Positions 51,189-62,029 of a stretch of 64,000 bases of DNA are shown piece by piece. Under the pieces are notes generated by a model, which made no database searches, was not told the DNA's origin, and saw nothing but the letters and a program-made list of their open reading frames with translations. A program made the position numbers and the translations under genes. Positions within the stretch are counted from its first letter, which is position 1, and each line of letters begins with the position of its first letter. This DNA comes from Umbilicaria muhlenbergii (Eukaryota; Ascomycota; Lecanoromycetes; Umbilicariales; Umbilicariaceae), in NCBI GenBank assembly GCA_000611775.1, contig KK106981.1, positions 6,718,312-6,782,311 on the forward strand, read 5' to 3'.

Positions 51189-52439
51189 CTAAAGCTCATC
51201 ATCTGTCGTCGTATCTCCTCCATCACCTGTATCATTCCGGGCCGCCTCGCCAGGCGACTTTGCCCTCGAAGGTGGTTGCGATGGTTTCTTGAAAGGCAAC
51301 TCTCGCCGCGGCGGCGGTGACGCTGGCTCCGTAGCTTCCGCAACATTGTCCCCAGCCCCCTCGATAATCTTGCCCTTGGCTCCTACCCCTGGTTTCAGTG
51401 GTTGAGGGGCCGGAGCTGGGTCTAGATCATCGTCTTCATCTTCTGTAGCGTCGAGGTCGGACTTGTCAGGTGTTCCAGGCTGGTCTTCGGCCGCAAGGTC
51501 TGGGTCTTCGTCTTTGTCGTCGACTGCCATGGCTTCGAATCCTGAATCTTCGGCGTCGGAGGAAGCGGGGGGTGGAGTGGTGGTGGCAGCTTTCCTCTTC
51601 GAAGTGCGCGAGGGTTTGGGTGTTCGTGAGGGGCCTATGGAACGGGACGCCTTGATTTGAGTACCTAAAGAAAGATTAAGATCAGACATAACTACAGAGA
51701 GGGAAGCACCGGGGTTGGGAGGGGGGATTTAGTACCCTTGTTGGGATCAACCTTTGCTCCTGCTAGCAATCTCTGTTGATCTCGGATCTTGAGCTTTTTA
51801 GCGTTGAGGAGCTCTCGAAACTTCTCTAGAAGAGCGTTCTCGTGCTCCTCCTTTGCCTTTATGAGATCTTCCAGCTGAGCATTAAGTTTCTTTACTATGT
51901 TCCCTTGATCGTCGTATTTGTGTGTGAGATCCTGAACTTCCTTCTCCAGACTTGCAGACCTTTCGAGGGCGGTGCCTGCCCATGCAAACAAGCTGACCTC
52001 CTGCTCTTCATCTTGAGCTAGGGTCAACGTGCCGAGGCGATGTATGATACCAGATATGTTTTTCCGAAACGTGACGATCAGCTGCTGGTTGGTGATTGAG
52101 CTCACGATTTCTAGGTCCTTTACTGCTTCGAGATCTTTGCCGATAACGCGCTGCTGGAGTAGGGTGTATCTTAAGACTGTTGCCCAGGCTGAATCATCGA
52201 GGTCTGTCCTCTGTGCACGTAGTTTGGAGATGCGGGATTGCTTTACTGTGCTTTGACAGTCAGTTGCATTCATATTGAGAGATAGGAGGAATGGCCGCAC
52301 TAGTAGTGATATAAGGAGCATCGCCTTCCGTGGCGACAAGCTTGAGATCCAGGGGTGATGGTCCATTGGATGTAACATTAAGGATGATGTGGTCGCCTTC
52401 GCTGTCGCTGCGGGGAATGCGCAGGATGGGTTCAGACAT
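51189..52439 (-). CDS. XRCC4: XRCC4/Lif1-type non-homologous end-joining protein
   Basis: Scaffold partner of DNA ligase IV in non-homologous end joining. Exons 52439-52301, 52245-51736 and 51664-51189 (introns 55 and 71 bases) give 374 residues. Junctions restore APYITTIKQSRISKLRAQR and KVDPNKGTQIKASRS. The N-terminal 130 residues fit the XRCC4 head (MSEPILRIPRSDSEGDHIIL, then DDSAWATVLRYTLLQQ). A long coiled coil follows (about 160-230: LEKEVQDLTHKYDDQGNIVK, then FRELLNAKKLKIRDQQRLLA). The C-terminal 150 residues are disordered, with basic SRTSKRKAA (possible nuclear signal), acidic patches and a final GDGGDTTTDDEL. The ligase IV-binding region would lie in the coiled coil. The last residues DDEL resemble an ER-retention tetrapeptide by chance only. 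It shares a divergent promoter with BYR4. Confidence 0.88.
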
Positions 52440-53230
52440 GGCTGTAGAGAGGTACGCAGTAGCAAGACAACGGCCGAGCAATCTGGCGTTGTTGGTACAA
52501 TGGCAGTGCAAGGACAGCTATGGGATGGGCATGTTACATCCAGCTACCGTAGCAAAATTGACTTTCTGCCTACTCGGTATGGTGTAGTGTATCTTGGTAG
52601 CTGACCCTTGCAGTTCCCAGACTCCGTTGTGTTTTCAGGCATCCGAGAGGTTGGACGGCACCTTCGCGATCTGGCGCGACTGATCGTTTGATCGGCAAGG
52701 CTGGTGTTCGAAGCATGCTTAGCCCCGGATCGCTCGCGACCAGCCCCCTCAACTCTCACCTCGCAACTTCTCAAGCAACTTCCACTCTTCAACTCTTTCA
52801 TACCACAACACCACAACAACACATCGACGGGATATCTCAAGACAACAACACTTTCGAATTACACCGCTTCTTCTACTCTGTTGACGACTTTATCTTCGTG
52901 CAACTCCTACCCTCTCGGAGGGTCAGGAAGTTGCTCTACTCCCCAGTCTTTCTGACTGTCGATCGATAATCATCTCCTGCGTCCAACGCAAGGAAGGTGC
53001 AACAATCTCGAACACGGCAGCTGAATTACAAGGAAGCCCGCATTCACGATCCTCACTGTCCATAATGAGCTTATGATCCATATTGTCACGATTCACGACC
53101 TTCGGATACCAGCGGATCACGAAAGCTTCATTTCAAGGATTCACTTTTTTGCGTCAATTATCATCATAGCAATTGAAATACCAGTACAGTAAACTGTCCT
53201 TTGAGCTAATCTTCAAGACCGAAGTTAGTC
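52440..53230. other. Divergent promoter between XRCC4 and BYR4, about 790 bases
   Basis: Pyrimidine- and CAACA-rich near 52760-52850, as in fungal 5' leaders. No RNA gene or repeat recognised. Confidence 0.45.
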
Positions 53231-56200
53231 ATGTTCTTGTTACAGAAGATAGAGGCCTTCAAATTGGAGGCCTCGAAAATGGAGGCCTCGAAGTTGGAGA
53301 CCTCGAAGATGGAGACCTTGACTTTGAAGCCTCGACAGCCTGTCGAAGACGAGATTGAGTGCTGGGATGATGACGACGATCTACAAGGCATTGAAGACCT
53401 CCAGTTTCGCGCAGCACCGACAACAGCAATTGCCTCTAATTACTCCAACCAACCTTCAAACCATCGGGATTCGGTTTCCTCATCTAACCAACCTTCACAC
53501 CATCGGGATTCGATTTCCTCGCGACTTTCAACTCGTTCGGATGTTGACTCGAATGGTGGAGGTGACGAAGACTTCCAGGTACTACTTCCCACCGACGATG
53601 AGGTCTCTACGACAACAGCAATCGCTTCTGCCAAGAGTGCAGGCATCCCAATACCGGCCAACGTCCCTACATCCGCTTTGCTTGGAGGAACGATTAAGAG
53701 ATTGGGAGGAAGGAGGATAAAGAAGGTCCTTGGCGGAGACGATTGGGGCGAAGACCTCGAACTGCCAAAGGTGGAGGATGGAGGTTTGACATTGAGGAAG
53801 ACTGATACGAAAGACTTCTCAGACGCATTGAGACAGATCAGTGGCGCCTTCTCGCAGTCGCCAAGTCCTGCAAGTTCGCTTGCTGGCATGAGCTTCATGG
53901 ACTGCACCCAGTCGGCTCAACCGTTGAAACCCGTGATGGCGGCACTAGATAAGTTCCGAGACGAAGAAGACGATGATTTCTTCGGGGACATCGCGACGAT
54001 CAAGGTAGCTAAAAGTAGGCCAACCCCCAAAACCATCAACTTCATTCCCCTGCCTACGAGAGCAGCCAAAGATGTGGACAACTTTGAGGACGATCTCGAG
54101 TTCCCATCTGATGGAGAGCCATTGAAGCTCTCGACGAGAAAAGAGATTCCCAAAACACCAGTCTCGCAACCTCATGACGATTTCGATACAGAGTGGGCTG
54201 AAGGGAGCCTCGGAACGAGATTTGGAGGCACTAAGCGTGATGGAAGATCGAATAGAAGCTCCTCCATCTCTGCTCTAAGCCCAAGCGTTTCTAGCTGCCT
54301 GACAGCCGAGAGTGAAGACGAAGGGCTGGATGGTTTAATCCTACCCGATGGTCCACTCAAATTCGAGGAAGCGCTAAAGAAACGCCTAGAGAATGTGACA
54401 TTAGGTGTCATCGACCCCCCATCAGAAAAGCAGGTCGAGAAATCCACAGCACCGAAGGAAGACTTCTTTGCTGGAATCGATATTGGTGACGGAGATGTCT
54501 TCGACTCTGGAAAGTTGACCCTTAACCGTAATATCAAGCATAAAGCCGCGCGGCAGACGAGTCCTGCAAGACGCACTGCCATGACGCTTACCTTCACAAA
54601 CAAACCCCAAGCAACGACAACTTCGACCAGGATCCCAAAGCCCCAAGGGCATGATCGAGTACGATCGAAGCTTGAGCCAGTTTCAGAGAGTGGCGGACCA
54701 GTACCCTCATATCAGAGGCCACGATCCAGTCATTCTGCAAAATCATCACTCTCAGGTATACCAGCCCCTTCTATGCCTTCATCTGTGAACATAACCGCAC
54801 CATCCACGCCAAATCGTCGTGGTCTAATAAGCAAATCCTCCGAACAAGGACAGAAAGTTGAGCCGACCACCACCGGTGCACAGCTCCTGAGGTCCAAACG
54901 TTCGATGCCAGTGCTTCGAGGCCAGCCGTCCCCAGCTCGGTCTCAGCCATTGTACCCACGTCCTCCATCCCGAGCGGATCATAGCACCCGCCAAACCATC
55001 CCGTCGCGGCCGAAAACCCCTGTGGACCGTGCAGGCGCCGAGTCTAGCCTTGCGAACACTCGGAAGCCTCCCGTCCCTTTCCTCCCCGCTGGCACTTCCC
55101 ATGCTCAATCTCATCACATTAGCATCAAGACCGCTCGCAACTTACGCCGTCCAGGGTCCTCGGACTCCAGCGAACAAGGACCACTGAACAATCGCCCTGC
55201 CTCTCGTCTATCTAACGTGCTTCGGCCAAGCACACCTACCAGCAGCCGTGCAAGCAGCCGCAAGGATATTGCTCCTGAGTCTCTAGCTCGCGAGGCTGCT
55301 TCCAAACGCCACATCACTAAACCCACCCGCCGCCGCGCCTTTGGAGATGGAAGCGAACTCGAAATTTTCGACGACCTTCCCACATCCGCGACCGTAGAGT
55401 CCAAATTTGTAAAACAGCCCATAGGCCGCGGCGCTCCCAAGTCTAACTTCCGCAGCCGACTTGGTCAGGTACAAATCCCGTCCCCCTCCCGGACTGAAAC
55501 GCCTGCGCCGCGCTCGCCCACAAAGCAGGACTTTACCCCACGCTTCGCTCGAGACACCAATGCCTCTCGCATTGCTCGCGAACAGCGTACCGGCGCCGTG
55601 AACGCCCATCCTCTGCGTGAGGCAGCCAGTATCACCCACATGGCGCCACTCCGCGAACTCCGCGAAGGCAGCGCCACGAACATCCACCCACCGCGCGAAG
55701 TTGGCGGGCCGACCGCTCCCGTTAATACCAACTGGAAGTCCGCCATTGCCGCGAAAGCTCCACCTTCGACCCCGAGCCTTGCACGCACCAAAGCCCGCAA
55801 GCACGCCAACCAGCCACCGCAGAAACCCTGCCTGATCAAACCCCTCGGCGACCATGTCAACAGCGCGAAAAGCGTCAACGGCATGCACTGGAACCCCGCC
55901 CTCTTCCGCTGGGAAGGCAATGAAAACGCGCTGGCGCCTTTCGATGCCCCCATCCCAGCCGCGCAGCTGTCGCCGAAGTCTAGCCCCGGCATGAAGCCGG
56001 CGCCGGCACTCATTGCGAATGTAGGCGCGACGAAGGGGGTCCAGGTCGTCGGAGGTATGGTGTTTGATCCGCAGCGCATGTGTTGGCTGAAGATGGGCCC
56101 TGGCCACGGTTCAAACCCTAGATCGCCTGATAGCGTCGAGGAAGAAGAAGATCCGTTTGCCGGGTTGGAGGATCTGGATGAGGGGAAGAGCGTGGGCGGT

Positions 56201-56404
56201 CGGACCGAGGATAGCGGTAAGGGCAAGAGTGGTGGCTTTGGCGACGATGAGTGGCTGGTCGGTGAGGAGTTTGATGTCGGGCCGGAGTTTGTGCGGAGGC
56301 AGCGGGCGGAGGAGGATAAGTGGAAGAGGAAGGTTGATGGCTGGGTTGGTGTTCCTAGGGGCGATGAGTGGAAGTGGGCGATTAGGGACCTTGTTAATTG
56401 CTAG
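53231..56404 (+). CDS. BYR4: Byr4/Bfa1-type subunit of the two-component GAP for the mitotic-exit/septation GTPase
   Basis: With Cdc16 (Bub2), Byr4 restrains the Spg1 GTPase at the spindle pole body and so controls septation. Single exon of 1057 residues, longer than the 665-residue fission yeast protein owing to disordered Ser/Pro/Arg-rich middle sequence. Recognisable parts: the acidic N-terminus (EDEIECWDDDDDLQGIEDLQ), GGTIKRLGGRRIKKVLGGDD, KFRDEEDDDFFGDI and DDFDTEWAEGSLGTRFGG, and the conserved C-terminus with GMHWNPALFRWEGNENAL and GGMVFDPQRMCWLKM. The first 26 residues are an in-frame repeat (EASKMEASKLETSKM) encoded by a 15-base DNA repeat. Translation may instead start at Met27 (53309, METLTLKPRQ). 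The coding strand becomes G-rich after about 56010. Confidence 0.9.
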   Translation: MFLLQKIEAFKLEASKMEASKLETSKMETLTLKPRQPVEDEIECWDDDDDLQGIEDLQFRAAPTTAIASNYSNQPSNHRDSVSSSNQPSHHRDSISSRLSTRSDVDSNGGGDEDFQVLLPTDDEVSTTTAIASAKSAGIPIPANVPTSALLGGTIKRLGGRRIKKVLGGDDWGEDLELPKVEDGGLTLRKTDTKDFSDALRQISGAFSQSPSPASSLAGMSFMDCTQSAQPLKPVMAALDKFRDEEDDDFFGDIATIKVAKSRPTPKTINFIPLPTRAAKDVDNFEDDLEFPSDGEPLKLSTRKEIPKTPVSQPHDDFDTEWAEGSLGTRFGGTKRDGRSNRSSSISALSPSVSSCLTAESEDEGLDGLILPDGPLKFEEALKKRLENVTLGVIDPPSEKQVEKSTAPKEDFFAGIDIGDGDVFDSGKLTLNRNIKHKAARQTSPARRTAMTLTFTNKPQATTTSTRIPKPQGHDRVRSKLEPVSESGGPVPSYQRPRSSHSAKSSLSGIPAPSMPSSVNITAPSTPNRRGLISKSSEQGQKVEPTTTGAQLLRSKRSMPVLRGQPSPARSQPLYPRPPSRADHSTRQTIPSRPKTPVDRAGAESSLANTRKPPVPFLPAGTSHAQSHHISIKTARNLRRPGSSDSSEQGPLNNRPASRLSNVLRPSTPTSSRASSRKDIAPESLAREAASKRHITKPTRRRAFGDGSELEIFDDLPTSATVESKFVKQPIGRGAPKSNFRSRLGQVQIPSPSRTETPAPRSPTKQDFTPRFARDTNASRIAREQRTGAVNAHPLREAASITHMAPLRELREGSATNIHPPREVGGPTAPVNTNWKSAIAAKAPPSTPSLARTKARKHANQPPQKPCLIKPLGDHVNSAKSVNGMHWNPALFRWEGNENALAPFDAPIPAAQLSPKSSPGMKPAPALIANVGATKGVQVVGGMVFDPQRMCWLKMGPGHGSNPRSPDSVEEEEDPFAGLEDLDEGKSVGGRTEDSGKGKSGGFGDDEWLVGEEFDVGPEFVRRQRAEEDKWKRKVDGWVGVPRGDEWKWAIRDLVNC

Positions 56405-58825
56405 GACGCCTTTTTCTACGGAAGCGAAGCGGAAAGATGACGCATTGGGATTCCTAATGGGATGGCTTTGTACATAGATACCTTTCTTTGGGAACTTTCG
56501 TTTGATGCTCGGGGTTGGCTTTTGCATAGCGCTACTGGGAGCGCAAGTGTATCATTATTCAAGGGTTTGGACTAGGTACAATAAGGAATACAAGTCCATT
56601 TTCACGATGTTGCTTCCAATGCATTCTTAATGTAGTTTGTGACAGCACTACTGTACATTGAGTCACCCAAATGATCACGCCTTTGTAACAGTGTATCAGA
56701 ACCGGATCCCTAACGCACACGTGGTCCTTCGAGAATGTCCCAGGAACAGAGTACAGTGTTGCGTCTTCCTCTCTTGATATTGTTGGTGAACGTATGTGGT
56801 TGTGCGAGCTCCCACTCTATCGCTCTTCTTGGTTCCACCTGCATGTATTCTAGGCGGTATCAAGTGCCTGGCCCCAAACGATGTCAACTCTGGAGAAGAG
56901 ATCTTGTCGTTGGGAACTGGGGTTCAACTGGCCCTTGTAACAAAGACGTCTAGACACCCATGTTCCCAGGAGACCGGCCGTTGTTTACTAGATTTATGAG
57001 GTCATCGACGAATGCGTTCTGCGTCGCAAGATGGTCGGTTTGAGCGAGGTTGTTATATGGAACGGCCATTCGGATATCGATGTGCTTTTGATGTAGAGAA
57101 TATCCGTGATGCTACTAAAATATGACTGTGGCATTCCGGAGAACACCTTCACCTGTAAGAGACAGGAGGTACGAAAGTAGGGTAGCATGAGGATGGAGAA
57201 ATCGCGTTTCCGCAGACGCGCCCTCCAACCTCGCAGCTCTGTGTGAATGCTTCACAAAGTGGCCCAAAAAAGAGAAACCCCAAAAACTCGACGAAGAGGG
57301 GATTCGAACCTCATGAAGACAAAAAAGTTCACGAGGGGAAGAACCCACTTAACACTCGCTACGTCTTTGGTTTGCGCATGTTGTCCTTCATGGAACCTTG
57401 GCCTGGCGGTTAACTCAGTTGGGTATTATTCTCCACGAACCCACTTGGCCCAAGTAACTCAGGGGGAATTATACGTGGTAGAAACCTTCAACCGTAAGTT
57501 GAGCTAACCGTGCTGGTTCATTGAAGAATACAGTAACAGTGGAATTATATAAAGGAATAAAATTATAAAATTAATCGGACTGCACACGCAAGACAGTACA
57601 GTGCGAAGCATCGCACCGAATGTATTTAGCTCTCAAATAAAGAGAGGCTCGGAGGGGTGTAGCACCAGACAGTGACATTGTTCGGATGGTTTGGAAGCAC
57701 TCCAGCAGTAGATATTCGAACTCGACCAGCACTCCAAAGAGTAGATTACTTGTTTCGCCCGCACTGGTCTTGGCCAATTGACGACGTTCGGCCGGCAGTT
57801 ATGAAGACGTTCAAGACTGGACATGGATTGCATACCGTGACATCGGTCCAAGCCATTCGTTGATCATGGACCTGGCCGTAGAGGCTGGAGATATCAGTGC
57901 ACTTTACATCGGTTTATCAGGATGTACACAAGGCGAATGGATGGAAGTCGAGTTTTAGCCTGTTTGGAATAGGGTCCATGGCCGGACACCACGAACGAGC
58001 GCATCATCATATGGCAACGTTCTCTGGAGATGGTTCAGGGGGTGGCAAATCAGCGATGTTCGACAAGAGCCCTTAGTCACGTGATACGATACTTGGATCC
58101 TCGAGTACTGATATTGACGCATCATACCGACAGGTGACAAGCTGAAGACAAGAAGAGGCATCATCGCCAGAGTATTCAGGAGAGAAGAGGAAGCGGAATG
58201 GTTTGGATTCATCTGGGCAGGTTGTCCCGATTCAAACCGTCAGGTACAAAATATGCGGAAGGCGCCAGGATGTGCTCATGCTTTATTCGAGTCCTTAGAG
58301 ACAATTGTGTCAGCAACGTGATTCTTATATGCAGCGCTATACATGGTAAAGCATTTGACAAGCAAAGCAACAAATAGAACATAAATAGTACAGTAGATCT
58401 GAAAAATCATGTAGCAACCGTCGGTAAGGAACAAGACGTCATTGGGAAAATCCTCGTTTGCTCCAGCTACGGTGCCTTGGAATTATCCGTGCTCTTGGAC
58501 TACGTAGCAGAGGAGAATTAGGTGAAGCCGTGTGCAACAAGTACAACGATCTAGATCCTCCTACAATAAGTCGTGCCCGATAATGAGTATATAGAGAAAA
58601 AGAAAAGAAAAGATGGGACGTCGTTGATATGTTCAATTTTCCACGCCGCTAGCGTTGCCGCAGACCGGTCCAATCAGAGCAATCAAAGCGGGGATTATCT
58701 TCCAATTTGGCGCTAGCAATTGGGAGCCGCAACATCGAGTGAGCGTCAGGATTCGGACTGGCAGGCGTCTTAACTCTTCGCCATCGTTGCCGCCTCGGTG
58801 TTGTTCACCTTCTAATTGAGCCAAG
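56405..58825. other. Intergenic, 2.4 kb
   Basis: Between BYR4 and NUO78. AT-richer than the flanking genes, especially 57500-58650. It contains one tRNA-like remnant (57289-57364, listed) and a fragment resembling a D-arm, GGTTAACTCAGTTGGG, at about 57407 on the plus strand. No conserved ORF. A purine run AAAAAGAAAAGAAAAG lies near 58598. Confidence 0.5.
57289..57364 (-). tRNA. Degenerate tRNA-like sequence (probable pseudogene)
   Basis: The minus strand has a perfect B-box, GGTTCGAATCC (57297-57307 region). GACGTAG at 57364-57358 can pair with CTTCGTC at 57295-57289 in six of seven acceptor positions. The length, 76 bases, is right. However, the T-stem pairs in only three of five positions, and the A-box and D-arm (TAGCGAGTGTTAAG) and the anticodon arm are poor. 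The best reading is a decayed tRNA or tRNA-derived repeat. An identity (perhaps Ser, from acceptor similarity) is speculative. Confidence 0.3.
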
Positions 58826-61399
58826 ATGCTGCCGCGCACACAGCTTGCTAGAGCTGCGGCTCGAGCAGGTAGACTCGCACGATCGAAGGGTACCAGGACA
58901 TTCATTGCTACCCCATCAAGAAAGGCCGAGGTGGAATTGACCATTGGTGGGTGGCTACGGCTACGATTAAGTGACGACGGGGTTTTGCTAAATACAAAAC
59001 TTAGATGGCAAGAAGGTATCGATAGAGGGTATGTGCAGGCAGGAAGCTCGCCATAAGAGCCGTATTGACGTGCGCCACAGCTGGTTCGGCATTGATACAA
59101 GCTTGTGAGAAAGCTGGGGTCGTTATTCCAAGGTACGAAGAGCAGTCTCTATAACGTGGAGCCACTACTAATGTGTTTCATAGATATTGTTACCATGAGT
59201 AAGTCCTCACGACTCCTCGAAGTCAACGAAAGGAAAGAAAGCTGAGTCGGTCTCCAGGAAACTCATGATAGCCGGAAATTGTTCGTTCAGATCAGCAGTT
59301 ACACCTCTACACCGCTGGACTAATATAGTAATCAGGTCGGATGTGCTTGGTCGAGGTTGAGAGAGCGCCAAAACCCGTTGCATCATGCGCGTGGCCGGTA
59401 CAGCCAGGCATGGTTGTAAAGACCGATTCACCACTCACACACAAAGCTCGAGAAGGTGTTATGGAATTCCTACTGGCAAATCATCCACTCGACTGCCCTA
59501 TTTGCGATCAAGGAGGGGAGTGTGACTTACAGGATCAGTCGATGCGATACGGGGCGGACAGGGGTCGGTTCCACGAGCTCGGTGGCAAGCGTGCCGTGGA
59601 GGACAAAAATATTGGGCCTTTGATCAAAACGTCCATGAACAGATGCATTCACTGTACAAGGTGTATCCGATTCGCAAACGACGTTGCTGGCGCACCAGAG
59701 CTTGGATCAACTGGAAGAGGTAACGACATGCAAATCGGTACATATCTGGAAACGAGCTTGGATTCCGAAATGTCGGGCAATGTCATCGACTTGTGCCCTG
59801 TAGGTGCGCTCACATCGAAACCATACGCGTTCCGTGCTAGGCCATGGGAATTACAACATTTCGAATCCGTCGATGTACTTGATGGCTTGGGGTCGAATAT
59901 AAGGGTCGACGCCCGAGGTTTGGAAGTTATGAGAATCCTACCAAGGCTCAACGATGATATAAATGAGGAGTGGATTAACGACAAAACACGATTCGCTTGT
60001 GACGGCTTGAAGACGCAAAGGTTGACTACGCCACTCATCCGGCGAGACGATAGATTCTTACCAGCATCGTGGGAGCATGCGTTGACTGAAATTGGTACAG
60101 CGTTCCAAAGGATCCAACCGAAAGAGAATGAGTTCAAGGCTATAGCTGGACATCTCGTAGAGACCGAATCACTCGTCGCCATGAAAGAATTAGCCAACAA
60201 GCTTGGTTCAGATAATCTTGCTCTCGATCAACCCCAGGGAAGTCAACCAATCGCTCATGGTATTGACGTCCGGTCAAACTACCTCTTCAACTCGAAGATC
60301 TATGGCGTCGAAGAGGCGGATACCATCCTACTTGCTGGCACGAATCCTCGACACGAAGCCGCGGGACTCAACGCGCGTATAAGGAAGCAATGGCTGCGGT
60401 CCGATCTCGAAGTCGGCCTCGTCGGCGAACCTTTCGAAAGCACTTTCGAGTTCGAACATCTTGGCGCCGACGTTAACGCGCTCAAGAAAGCCCTGACAGG
60501 GCCTTGGGGCAAGAAACTGCAGGCCGCCAAACGTCCCATGATTATCGTCGGCAGTGCCGCCGTTGAGCACACCGATGCCAGAGCCATTTTTGAAACCGTC
60601 GGCTCTTTCGTCGAAAAGAACGCCGCCAACTTCAATACAAAAGACTGGCAAGGCTACAATGTTCTCCAAAGGGCCGCCTCTCGTGCCGGTGCCTACGAGG
60701 TCGGCTTCACCACTCCCTCCCCCGCAGTCGCTCAAACAACACCCAAGATGATCTGGCTCCTCGGCGCAGATGAAATCACCGAGGCCGACATTCCCAAGGG
60801 CGCATTCGTCATTTACCAAGGCCATCACGGCGACCGTGGCGCCCAGCTCGCCGACGTCATCCTCCCCGGCGCCGCCTACACCGAAAAGCACGGCACCTAC
60901 GTCAACACCGAAGGGCGCGTCCAGATGACCCGGGCCGCCACCTCCCCCCCCGGCGCCGCCCGTGACGACTGGAAAATCATCCGCGCAGCCAGCGAATACT
61001 TAGGTGCCCCGCTGCCGTACGACGACATCGAAGCACTCAGAGACCGCATGCAAGAGATCAGCCCCGCGTTGAGAATGTACGATGTGGCGGAGCCGACAGC
61101 GCTACCGGGCTTGAGTAAGGTGCAGTTGGTGGATCAAAATAAGGGGTCGAAGCCTAGTGGGGAGGCTTTTACGCATGTTATTAAGAATTTCTTTTTCACG
61201 GACGCGATTTCGAGAAGGTATGGTTATGGTTTTTCTTCCTCGTAGTCTCTTGAGGGAGGGTGGTGTGCTAATCGGCTTTGACAGTTCTCCAACGATGGCG
61301 AGGTGCTCGGCGGCGAAGGCCACAGGGAATCCCCAGACTAACTTTATGGCGCCAGGGGAACCGAACCCGCAGGTTGAGTATGGGGGGGCGATGGGGTGA
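58826..61399 (+). CDS. NUO78: NADH:ubiquinone oxidoreductase 78 kDa subunit (complex I, NDUFS1/NuoG type)
   Basis: Iron-sulfur subunit of the peripheral arm of mitochondrial complex I, passing electrons from the flavin site. Seven exons: 58826-58946, 59005-59028, 59081-59132, 59184-59198, 59258-59280, 59336-61217 and 61285-61399; introns 58, 52, 51, 59, 55 and 67 bases; 743 residues, the expected size. The N-terminus MLPRTQLARAAARAGRLARS is a mitochondrial presequence. Splicing restores TIDGKKVSIEAGSALIQACE, VVIPRYCYHEKLMIAGNCRM and CLVEVERAP, the [2Fe-2S] domain. Then come the [4Fe-4S] ligands CPICDQGGECDLQDQS and CIHCTRCIRF. The molybdopterin-oxidoreductase-like domain follows, including DVILPGAAYTEKHGTYVNTE. 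The C-terminus is SPTMARCSAAKATGNPQTNF. Exons 2, 4 and 5 are 24, 15 and 23 bases. Confidence 0.95.
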
Positions 61400-62029
61400 A
61401 GTGGGGATGATGGCTTCATGGTGATGGCTTTGTGTAGGGCTTATTGTATATGGCGTTGAGAATGTATCTATTCTGCCTCGAAAACCAGTGATGTAAGCGT
61501 GGAAAGTTTCTGGCTCTGACTCGTGACGTTGTACTTGCCCCCTATGCTCTGAGATCTCTCTGTACTCTAGAAATGCAGTCGGTAGGGCTGTCCGTCCAAG
61601 TATGCCTGTTTCTCGGTAGGGGATCAACCCGACACTTGTAATCACGAAACGCGTCCTCGGGATGAGTTTCGTTGCTGAAGTAAATGCCGGGGATGGCCTC
61701 GGTTTCTCCACTCAGATCTGCTGCTTACGGTGAAATCCCTTCTATACGTAGCCACGCTTCCCGAGCTCATGACGGTCTTGCTAACCCCCTTGCCAAGAAC
61801 GGTTTTAAAGACATCTAATTTGTAGAGGTTATATTCTTCTCTATACAGTATCATCCCACAAAGGTTCTATTTAATATACAACATACCCCACCCAGCTATC
61901 CAAGCTAGATGTCCAGATACCCATGCATACAGCAAAAAACCGCCGTTCAACATGAAATTAACTATACCGATAGGACTTTTTCCATCACCCCAGCATGCCC
62001 TCTTCGCCGCTTTATTTATCGCAAACTCA
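61400..62029. other. Convergent intergenic, about 630 bases
   Basis: Between NUO78 (+) and the SLY41-like gene (-). Nothing recognised. Confidence 0.4.

Noticed and set aside
51189-51200. DDEL at the end of XRCC4 as an ER-retention signal
   Set aside because: The protein has no signal peptide and is a nuclear repair factor; chance ending.
57405-57480. Plus-strand tRNA suggested by GGTTAACTCAGTTGGG
   Set aside because: No T-arm, anticodon stem or acceptor closure follows.
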